Assembly: GCA_963971305.1 (NCBI GenBank)
Contig: OZ020311.1
Span: forward strand, 4,154,001 to 4,218,000
Length of the DNA: 64,000 bases
Origin: Arcuatula senhousia
Taxonomy: Eukaryota; Mollusca; Bivalvia; Mytilida; Mytilidae
Reading direction: 5' to 3'
The position numbers and the translations under genes are program-made. The notes beneath the pieces are model-generated. The model ran no database searches, was not told where the DNA came from, and saw nothing but the letters and a program-made list of their open reading frames with translations. Shown here one piece after another: positions 56,051 through 64,000 of this stretch (position 1 is its first letter; the number at the start of each line of letters is the position of its first letter).

Positions 56051-57870
56051 ACGTTGATTTAGATTAACATGAAATGCAATCAAGTAGGATTTAGACACTG
56101 GAAAGTGAAGATCTGGTTAAAGTCGGACAACCTAGCCTTATTCAGAGGGCTCGGGGGGATAACCTAATATTTTTTCGTTTGGGATTTGCCATTTTCGATT
56201 TTGATTCAATACCCATATTTATATAAAATCGACAATTTCTATGACCCATATTTATATTAAGTAAACTTTAAAGTTATCTTTATTTTAGCTCTTAATTGTT
56301 TCAAAATATAATAAGGGATGAAGAATTTTTCTCTCAGCTTATAGCTTATAGCTGATGCAGTTTCCTATATAAATGGACAAAACATGACCCATATTTATAT
56401 GAGACCAGATTTTTTTCAATGAAATTTAAACAGCATACCCATAAAAAGACTTACAACTATACCCATTTTAATATAAATTTTCCAAAAAACCTACCCATAT
56501 TTTAAAGGAAGTTACCCCCCCCCCCGGGTCAGAGGGTCCTATGATTACATCTGCATTTAGTGTTTAACGTACAAGGAACATGTCTTTTTTTTTACTACAG
56601 CTCAATGTGTAGTTAAAGATTAACATATTTAGGCTGGAAAAAGACTTATTATCTATAATTCGAAGTTTAACAATAGCGAGTATACCCAGCTTCTTGTAAC
56701 CTTGAAACATACTTGTAAAATATCATTCTTCTTCTTTTAATAAACGCCCTACTATGTCGTTCAATTTAACAACCTCTCTATCTATATAACGTGTTACAGA
56801 CAACACCTGATCAATTTATATGCGAGCGAAGCGAAGCTCACTATTGTAGAGAGTCTGCCAAATTGCACGAGACTCAAAATACGATGGTTGAAAATAAATT
56901 CTGTCATCATTTCGAAGGCATCGGACCTTTTCGAAAATACCGGGTCTCGCGTTAGCGAGACTCTTTATTTTCGTTTATTTATTTACAAACGGTAACACAA
57001 CAAAACCTTTTCTTGTTGTTAATGACAATAACTTTCTCAATAAATAATAACTATCTAACGAACGAACACTAGTTGTTTTGTTTTTACACAAATATGGCTT
57101 TCTCTCGCGAGAATTCGATACTGTAGTGACCTTTTACCCATAGTGCATAGTCATGCGCAGAAAAATGGTGGGAAATATCATCACATCGTCCCTAATAAGT
57201 TCTGTCAATCAATTTTCGGAACTTTTCATAACACAGATTCATTAAAATAAAGTGATCAGCAACTGTTTTTCTACATATGTATGATAATTTGGTCCTACCT
57301 GATCTGAATTGACTGAAAATAAAATCCTAATCCATCCTTATCATGCTTATCCTATGTGGTCCCTCAACTGACAAAGTGATCATTTGGATACGTCGTCATT
57401 TTCCACCAGGTTTCTAAATCAATCTTTTGCAGACAGTACTTGGCAATTATAGATACGGGTATGCAAAAAATATAACAAAACCTGGCAGAAGAGCGGTGCC
57501 GACATTTTGATGTCTTCATGTTTACAGTCTGCTTGTCGAATGATATGACGTCACTAAGTTATGGATGATGTTGTCCCGGCCGCAAACCATATTTTGGCGT
57601 TTTTACGGATAATACATTTTTTTCAAATAAATTATTAAATTTTTATCGAAAAGTGGACCCTCTTACCTATTGATCCAGCCAATGTATTTTGACATTTTTT
57701 CCAGATCCAATTACGGTAAGATTAAACCCAGTTTTGGTTGCACCTATTGATTTTGTATCTTCGCGAGCTTTTAGGGCAGTGCCATTATCATATTAGTGTA
57801 CTGTTAGAACACTTCTTTTTTACTATGTTATCCCGTAAATATTATGTATTGTCATTCTGATTACATTATA
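56051..57870. other. Caspase intron; no exon seen, some promoter-like motifs
   Basis: Non-coding. It includes a C run near 56516-56525, GC-richer palindromic phrases at 56825-56960 (gcgagcgaagcgaagctc, tctcgcgttagcgaga) and the motif listed at 57113. No exon of the caspase was recognised. Confidence 0.45.
57113..57122. promoter_or_regulatory. TCTCGCGAGA promoter-type palindrome
   Basis: A perfect TCTCGCGAGA, a conserved animal core-promoter motif, followed within 40 bases by catgcgcag (NRF1-like half-site). It could mark an internal promoter in the large intron; no first exon next to it was recognised. Confidence 0.35.
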
Positions 57871-57877
57871 CGCTCCC

Positions 57878-58145
57878 GAAGGGAGCGATAATGGTAGAAA
57901 TGTCAATATTTTAGTTGTACTATGAGCTGAATTTTCCTTCAACGTCCGGTAAAGCACGCGCTAATTGTTTTCCCGAGCTTTCGACGTCTTTTTAACGTTT
58001 TTATCTTTGAAAATTTTAGACGTCATTAAACGCTCACGTAACCCACAAGAAAAGCTAGGTTTTTTTTTATTTTCGAACCAAAAAAAATAAATTAATTGAA
58101 ACCTCGGGAGCGTAACAGGATTTACCTGCCTCATATTATTATGAT
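57878..58145. repeat. Segment bounded by GGGAGC hairpin motifs
   Basis: It opens with the perfect hairpin gctcccgaagggagc and ends cgggagcgtaacagg and cctgcctcatattattatga, matching the ends of 17770-18450. Non-coding. Confidence 0.45.
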
Positions 58146-58683
58146 ATCTATATATATGGCAAGGCAATATTTAGCAAGCATCGAAGTGTTTTGATAATTT
58201 AAGACCTCGACAACATCCAGCGTACATGTGCATGTAATGGTTAAACAAGTATAACGTGTTTATATCTAATTTTAACTTCGAGCATGTGTGGCAATTATTT
58301 TGTGCATAGTTTGTGTTACCGAATGAGCTATTTAAGTTTTATATCTATTATTCCGATAATAAGAAAAAATAAACTTTTATTGAAGAAAAAGTTAAACTCT
58401 TAATTAAAAAGTGGTGTTCTCGACAACACATTGTTCATTTTTAACCTACACATTGGACAGGGTGATGTTTGTATAACTACCTTATTTCCTTTGACGTAAT
58501 GATGAGATTGACCATCCCCGTTTATTGTAGGTTTTATGTAGTCAGACTATAACTGGCTACAGTACAACAGGATCAATGAAATCGTATCCATAATGTCGAC
58601 CTCTGCTTTAAAGGGAAATTGTGCAAACCAGACTTCAAATCCCTTTTGTATTGCGACAAATTTGTTAAAACCTTGAAAAGAGT

Positions 58684-58750
58684 GGGGTTTTTTTTGTCTT
58701 TCCCTTTTGCATTTCCGTCTTTCGAATGCCCCATTGGTACTTTCTAAGCA
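58684..58750 (+). mobile_element. Penelope-like element, last 65 bases
   Basis: ttgtctttcccttttgcatt, then ttcgaatgccccattggtac matches the 3' terminus of the family. Confidence 0.6.
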
Positions 58751-58754
58751 CTTC

Positions 58755-59280
58755 TTTAGTCTTTATGTTTGTGCAATATATGTGTTATCCTAGTCTCGTA
58801 AGAATAATTGTGGTTGTTTTCTAGAAGTTATCATACAAAAACGAAGAGTATTTTTATGGAACGCCACAACTGTCTTTTTTTCGTGGAAATCTTTACCGGA
58901 AAACAAATATTATACATATAAGGATCTTTTTTTAAATAGACACCTAGAGGTGTTAAAATAACCTGGGATCCTTGGTAAAAATCTTCATAACCCCGAAGGA
59001 AGGCCGCTTAGGATTTTAACCAGGAGGCCAGTTAAACAACAACAAAAATCAGGATTATTAAACTTGAAATCCATATCATTATTTTTAATTTTGAATATAA
59101 ATTTTAGAAAAGTAGATTATACAATAATATGTATGCTTTCTAACTAAGAGAAGATCTAATAGGCAAATGGTATGATTTGTATTCATTTCAGCAGCACTAT
59201 TAAATAATTACACATATTTTTTTAAAACAATATAAAAATTTAATAATTAAAAACAATTAGGTTAGTTTAATTTACACGCT
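58755..59280. other. No exon seen, AT-rich intron
   Basis: Only a short inverted phrase (cttggtaaaaatc / gattttaaccagg, 58970-59030) was noticed. Confidence 0.45.
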
Positions 59281-59323
59281 TTCCTGTTTTAAAATATAGT
59301 TGAAGTTTCAAACGAAAAATTAC

Positions 59324-59567
59324 CATGTGAGTCATCTGCCTCTTCTGATGAACAACTAGGTGTAGGCGAAGCAGTGATACATATTGGTTTCTTCATGGCG
59401 TCTCTCAGCTTAATGCGATCGCCTATTGTTTCCACGCCCAACCTTGTCAGGTCAGAATCATTAAGCTGATAAAACATGTCATCTTCTATTTTTTCGTCGA
59501 CAAATTTTTGATAAACACCAGAAAGATCAAGTTGTCTGAGAGCATGTCTAATTTTAGCAGACGACAT
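59324..59567 (-). CDS. SAM-domain exon, candidate first exon of the caspase gene
   Basis: The ATG at 59567 starts MSSAKIRHALRQLDL. Residues 5 to about 58 read as a sterile alpha motif (LRQLDLSGVYQKFVDEKI, LNDSDLTRLGVETIGDRI, KLRDAM), a helical protein-protein interaction module. A Ser/Pro/acidic linker follows (SPTPSCSSEEADDSH) to a donor gtaattttt at 59324. It ends in phase 1, which matches the first caspase exon at 47707, the next phase-1 coding exon I could find on this strand. No convincing phase-1 acceptor precedes it, so it is more likely a first exon than an internal one. The joined product would be a SAM-caspase, with SAM as prodomain. It could also be spliced to an exon I missed within the 11.6-kb intron. 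Confidence 0.75.
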
Positions 59568-59906
59568 TTTGAAGCGGTGTCGTGTGGAAAAAAAACTTCG
59601 AAAAAAATGTGTGGATTCTTCGGATTTCGGCGGAATTCGGAAGCTTGGCCAGCATATTTCATTTTATTACCTAGTATCTACTTTTGAACGTTTTAAACAC
59701 ACAAAAAATTATTGACTACATTTTAAAAATGTTTTCTATACTTTAATAAAATGAAATAGGTTTTGTACATAAAGTGTAGTCTAGTGTACTATTGAAACGT
59801 TAGATTTTCACAACAAAAGACAGCCGTGGCTTTCCATAGAAGTAATTCCTCTCATATTGATCAATCCCCCTCCTTCAAAAAATAATCTTAGGTACAGTAT
59901 ATTTAC

Positions 59907-59960
59907 CTCCAGTTTTCCGTTTCTTTGATTTCGGTGAAGACGTCTCATTTGAACCTCTTA
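59907..59960 (-). CDS. Small exon with basic nuclear-localisation-like motif
   Basis: 54 bases between cattttag and gtaaatat, phase 1 on both sides, encoding RGSNETSSPKSKKRKTG. It joins in frame to the DED exon donor at 60353; a second frame starts with TAA, which supports the phase. KSKKRK could act as a nuclear localisation signal, as in DED proteins of the DEDD type. The next exon downstream must also be phase 1; the caspase exon at 47707 would fit. Confidence 0.65.
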
Positions 59961-60352
59961 CTAAAATGGAAATGAGTCTAAATAAACAATTAGAATACAT
60001 ATACATGTACTAGTTCATTAGTGTAATTCTGAGTTTACATCTAAAAAAATATATATAAAGACGTGTGTGATGGTCGATGACGTCTTACAAGTCCACCAAG
60101 TATATTATGTAGATACAGTCACCCCTTTTTAGAAACACTCAAAAGTGGTCCTCATTTCTAATTTGAAGATTATTTTGTTTTAAGTTTTGTTTCAAGATTG
60201 ACAAAAAAGTTTAATTTCGATATATTGTTATTATATGTAATGGTCTGTAATATAATGTATGCATTATGATACATAAAAAGGAGATTGTGACTTCAAACCG
60301 CTGAGACAAATAACATAATCAGGCACAGTTGAGTAAGTGCAGGTACACTTAC

Positions 60353-60701
60353 CTTTATCATAAATGGCAGAATTAGGGGTCGCGTCACTCTTTGTCTGTC
60401 TGGCCTCATTTATCCTCTCTAGTGCAGGTTTAATAACGTCAGCACTGATTCGTTGGTCAAATTCGTCCAGAATTTTTATCAAATCGTCATATTTCCCCGG
60501 AGATATGAACCCCTTTCGTTCCAAAGCTTCCAAAATTTGTAAAATATTATCCGCATTCTTTCTATCTCGTGGCGAAAGTTCAGATTTTAGTCTGTTTTTC
60601 AGTTGTTCGAACTGTTCTTTATTAATGGAGGAATCTATCCAGTTACTTATTTCCGTTGTAAGTTGTGCGTGTATGTTTTTAATTTCTTTATCGCAGGACA
60701 T
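60353..60701 (-). CDS. Death-effector-domain exon
   Basis: It starts at ATG 60701 (MSCDKEIKNIHAQL) and ends at donor gtaagtgt, phase 1. Residues about 10-95 form a helical domain whose second half (NILQILEALERKGFISPGKY, then DDLIKILDEFDQ) matches the death-effector-domain pattern of LE.LE.KG.IS..N...L..IL. The charged RxDL motif of helix 6 is not clearly kept. DEDs bring adaptors and initiator caspases together by homotypic contact. The exon is on the same strand as, and just upstream of, the SAM exon and caspase exons. It may be its own gene or an alternative N-terminus of the caspase. Confidence 0.75.
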
Positions 60702-60719
60702 TATGATAACGGGATTTTG

Positions 60720-61310
60720 AATATTATTTATGTCAATGGCCTTATTCTTTCAAACTTCCTGTTTAGGTTAAATTTCCCAATTTCTAAATTTAAAATTTTT
60801 ATCGATTATGATAATATTCTTTAAAAAGCAAGGTGCAAAATTTAAATGTTATTCATATAATGACCCATAACATGTTTTAAAATTTTTCTTGCAGTATTTG
60901 AGATGGCATATCTAGTACTTTCATTTGTTTAAAAAATCAAGTTTCTTATTTAAAATTGCCTATTATGCGGCTTTTGAATAAAACAACAACATAAAAGTGG
61001 CAGGGCCGTCGTCAGGCTTCTGGTAAGGATATGCAAGGAGGGTCTTAGATGGGTACTTCCCTCACAGGTGAAGAAGATTTTCTGCATTTGAATAAAACTA
61101 GTGGGTTTTGATGCATTCATCGTGATGCACACATCCCCCCCCCTTTTCCGACGGCTTTAAATTTTTTTATATAAACGGTCCTTTTTTCGTTTTTCCTTGT
61201 TTTGTTATTAATGTAGCCTCATTATAATTAATTTGTCGTTTCAGACAGGATCCTTTCACACGGGTTAATTGTCTACCGTTTGAATTTGAATTGTATGCAT
61301 TTTATTTTGA
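60720..61310. other. No gene seen; upstream flank of the DED exon
   Basis: Probable promoter side of the DED exon, but no motif I can defend. A C run lies at 61131-61143. Confidence 0.4.
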
Positions 61311-61319
61311 CTTTAAGCG

Positions 61320-61445
61320 CAAAACAGCGAGCAGCGCCTACTGGCCTTGTTGAAGGCTGCTGGCTGTTTTTCATCGTGATACTTTTAAATTGCGGCTTGT
61401 TTGTTCCGGCTGTGTCGATCGCGTACACTTATTGCACACCACATG
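61320..61445 (+). repeat. Dispersed repeat with a gtgtacgcgacacaa end, inverted partial copy
   Basis: It reads ttgaaggctgctggctgttt, then cgcgtacacttatt, the inverse of 27400-27500 and 5945-6040. Confidence 0.65.
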
Positions 61446-61694
61446 TCTTCTATTTACTGATCATTGCAACCCGGCATTGCAAGCTCCTTCTCTGAGACTA
61501 TGTGTAGTGATATGGAATGATTATTGCATATGCACAGTGATGTTAAACCTCGGTGAAATTGTATGCTGGTGAGTCCACTTAGCATAATGTCCAGATTCAT
61601 CAACACGAAAAACGTTCAAATAAATATATATGTTATTTAATGTTCCTTTTTAAACAATCAAATCAATTGATGTCATTTAACTACCTAAGGAATT

Positions 61695-61775
61695 AGCACA
61701 AAGGTACCAATAGGGCATTCGGATCAAGTCTTAAGTCCGAAAAGACAAAATAAAGAAAAGGACAAAGCAGGTTGG
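61695..61775 (-). mobile_element. Penelope-like element 3'-terminal fragment
   Basis: aaaggtaccaatagggcatt, then cttaagtccgaaaagacaaa matches the inverted 3' end of the family. Confidence 0.65.
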
Positions 61776-62019
61776 AATAAAGTTGTACTCGCCCTGGGTG
61801 AAAGAAGTTTATCGACTACAAAGCAACTCGATGCAGGTTTTGTTTCTTCTGTTATTATCTGTTAGCATTTAGACAAAGTGCAAAAATGATTTAAGACAAA
61901 CGCATTTGAATTATGTAACTGATTTCATATGAGTAAAGGATACAATGACAGGTTCATCAAAGCATTTTCCTCGATTTAAAGAAATACTGATGGAATATGA
62001 TTGAAAATCTTGCGTAATC

Positions 62020-62440
62020 TATAGGTGAATGACAGGGTAAAAAATTCGAGCGGTCGAATTGTTGTCTTAAAGAGTGGGAATTCGCTTAATTATAGTTGTA
62101 ATTTTTGACGAATATAAACACTTTTATTCATTAAATGTAATACGTAGAAATGTGAGAACTCGAAGTATGAGGAAGCATTTGACAAACTAATGTCATGTTT
62201 AACTTTGCAACAAAAGTACCGAAGGGTAAAGACAGGTCTCAAGTGTCCTAGAGATGCAGACAACACAAGGAAGTTACATGAGATTTAGACAGAGTAATGT
62301 TTACAAACCACAATGAAGCAACGACACGAGTCAATGGTGCATTTCAGGTACGGGGGTCCGAAAGGCAGGCAAATACAATTAACCCAAAGACACTAGAGAT
62401 TCGATAAAACATACAGCACATCAAAATACGCAAAAAAAAA
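62020..62440 (+). repeat. Dispersed repeat of about 450 bp, copy 2
   Basis: Matches 40060-40545 over its length. Its right part, 62268-62440, is nearly identical to 63090-63265. Confidence 0.75.
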
Positions 62441-62542
62441 CTTTAACTATATAAAATATTTATAAATATTTAATTGTATGTATTCAAATATGTCATTAAT
62501 CAATTAGAGCGTACAATATCGAATGGTCGATATCTGAAACCA

Positions 62543-62874
62543 TTATTTTCTTTTCTTGTCAGATTTCCAAACTTTCAAAGCCTTCATTACTTTATCAAGA
62601 AGCAGTCTCGTTTCCATCTTATTTGCCTCGATTCTTCTAGCTTGAACGGTCATGTGATCTCGAGCTTGCATTTGGTCTGGTCTTGGTTTGGGTTTCAATC
62701 CGACTGAAGGTTTAGAATTGCCATTGTCGGGTCCTGGTTTGGGATTTGGTTTAAACCCGTCGGAAGGTTTGTCGTCGTCGATGTCATCAGGCTTCGAATA
62801 AGGTTTGTCGTCGTTAGAACCTCCATGACCAAATGTAAGAAATATGTCGTGCTTAAGGGCTTGGTTAAATGAGG
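62543..62874 (-). CDS. Terminal exon of an unidentified gene, Pro/Lys/Asp-rich
   Basis: The acceptor tttactag at 62875 opens a phase-1 exon of about 110 codons ending TAA at 62543. It reads SFNQALKHDIFLTFGHGG, then a low-complexity stretch of DDKP, KPNPKPGPD and LKPKPRPD units, then a basic helix-forming end (RRIEANKMETRLLLDKVM, KALKVWKSDKKRK). I do not recognise the family. The repetitive Pro-Lys linker with a basic tail suggests a real but fast-evolving protein. It lies upstream of the DED exon on the same strand. Confidence 0.45.
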
Positions 62875-63084
62875 CTAGTAAATAAAGATGGAAAACAAAA
62901 AAAAGAGAGTCAATTAGTGTGATAAGGAACAAAACAAAACAAAAGGATTTATTGTAAGAAAAATTATTTCGCTCATTTCGCGTCAAAATGGTATAGAGAT
63001 AATGCAGTAGGTTATAAGAAAATATTTAGCAGTGTTCGTAGAAATTACCTGGATCGACTCGTGTGTTCGAAGGGGTGAAATGGT

Positions 63085-63265
63085 AAACTGTAGGAAGCTA
63101 CATGAGATTTAGACAGAGTATTGTTTACAAACCACAATGAAGCAACGACACGAGTCAGTGGTGCATTTCAGGTACGGGGGTCCGAAAGGCAGGCAGACAC
63201 AGTTTACCACAAAAAGTATAGAAATTCGATGAAACATACAGCACATCAAAATACAATCAGCAAAA
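63085..63265 (+). repeat. Dispersed repeat, partial copy 3
   Basis: Nearly identical to 62268-62440 (gaagctacatgagatttaga, caaccacaatgaagcaacga). It separates the two terminal exons. Confidence 0.8.
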
Positions 63266-63346
63266 TGATCTGTGATAATTGGTGCAATGCTTCTTAATTT
63301 GAGTTCTTAAGATTCGTTTCAAGAAGACACGGTCTTTTATTCAACT

Positions 63347-63654
63347 CTAACGATGCATCTTGGTTTTGCCCTTTTTAAGAGACACCGGTTCGCAACGCTT
63401 CTTGAGTGTCATGTGATTGTAATTGTAACGGGCTGCCGTTTCAACTTCGCCTTCTGCTTTACATTTGCTTAAAAGTTTTGTATTTGTAAGTTTTTGTTTG
63501 TGCATTTCAATATAGTTACCTGAATCAGGATAATTGGATTCGTCTAAATCAATGATTGCACTAACCGCTCTATTCAATGTGAACATCTCCGCCAAACCTC
63601 GTGCCAGTCGGTCAATCTTTTGCACAATAGCATCGATGCATTCCAAATCCTTCT
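63347..63654 (-). CDS. Terminal exon of an unidentified gene
   Basis: The acceptor tttttacag, in phase 1, opens about 102 codons ending TAG at 63347. The translation (DLECIDAIVQKIDRLARGLA, VSAIIDLDESNYPDS, ETAARYNYNHMTLKKRCEPV, KKGKTKMHR) is helical and ends strongly basic, without a family I recognise. A possible donor (CAG/gtaact at 63530) would end the exon earlier, in phase 0. Upstream exons would lie beyond the window. Confidence 0.5.
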
Positions 63655-63659
63655 CTGTA

Positions 63660-64000
63660 AAAAAACAATCTTTGCTTTTTGCTTTCAAAAATTGTAGATA
63701 GGTTAATTATATTTGCGCTCATTTTACTTAACTGTTTGTATATTATTCTAAAAACAACGTCACGCGGCGTTGATTAAAAGTCGTTGCATCGAAATATCAA
63801 CTTTATTAACTTTGAAACCTATCACTTGAAGAGGAAGGCCTTGTTTTTTTTTCTTCTGTCCGTAAAATAAATGTTTAAAGGTGTCAGGACAACTTTTTTT
63901 CAATATATTCCCCCCAACTAAATTAACACATGTGTCGACAACAGTTACCATACGCAAAAGAAAAACATAAAAAAAACTGGAGAAAAAACAAAGAACCAAT
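63660..64000. other. No exon recognised at the right edge
   Basis: AT-rich. A minus-strand frame here is lysine/phenylalanine-rich and has no supporting splice or start signals. Confidence 0.4.

Noticed and set aside
59617..59619. Phase-1 splice acceptor that would put the SAM exon downstream of the basic exon
   Set aside because: The AG has the right phase but no pyrimidine tract before it (purine-rich gccgaaatccgaag), so an internal SAM exon is less likely than an ATG-start first exon.
63760..63999. Minus-strand frame at the right edge
   Set aside because: Low-complexity Lys/Phe composition, no start context and no splice signal support.

Overview
The window looks like nuclear DNA of a bivalve mollusc, most likely a mussel-like species. 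The reasons are very AT-rich DNA, spliced animal genes, several close copies of a Penelope-like retroelement, tRNA-derived SINEs, hammerhead-ribozyme-like remnants, and tandem-repeat elements ending in GACGGAC repeats and a GGTGAGC hairpin. The species call is inference from sequence character and recall, not from a database search. Most of the window is transposable elements and their debris; real host genes are few.

Host genes. (1) 11870-14364 (-) is an intronless TRPV-type channel gene (ankyrin repeats, six membrane segments, pore) with one apparent frameshift near the N-terminus. (2) About 36955-38625 (+) is a decayed relative of it that has lost S2-S4, carries stops and has a SINE piece in its C-terminal part. 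(3) 42582-47707 (-) is a caspase catalytic domain in five exons whose splice phases agree, with catalytic His and Cys motifs and a p10 end. The next upstream coding exon in the same phase is a SAM-domain exon at 59324-59567, across an 11.6-kb intron. Just beyond lie a death-effector-domain (DED) exon (60353-60701) and a small basic exon (59907-59960). This is a compact apoptosis or innate-immunity locus in which SAM or DED modules could be spliced to one caspase domain. (4) Two unidentified 3'-terminal exons lie at 62543-62874 and 63347-63654 (-).

Left part (1-22 kb): an inverted pair of palindrome arrays (about 327-2482) enclosing a SINE, long gene-free AT-rich DNA, dispersed MITE-like and Helentron-like repeats, the TRPV gene, then a Penelope copy at 15.48-16.7 kb flanked by hammerhead-like motifs. 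Middle (22-42 kb): a roughly 3.9-kb inverted-repeat structure around the best Penelope copy, directly followed by a young non-autonomous LTR element (26161-29326, TSD CTAG, 1-kb LTRs about 1% different, tRNA-Leu-type primer site), a recent direct duplication, further Penelope copies, a 75-bp-arm palindrome, a CR1/Jockey-like fragment and the TRPV pseudogene. Right part (42-64 kb): the caspase locus, whose large intron holds a SINE with snap-back inversions, a foldback element, an RTE-like LINE with clear 12-bp target duplications, and a 2-kb Helentron-like tandem-repeat element.

Coordinates of repeats are by eye and usually good to about 10-20 bases. Splice sites were read directly from GT/AG signals and phase agreement.
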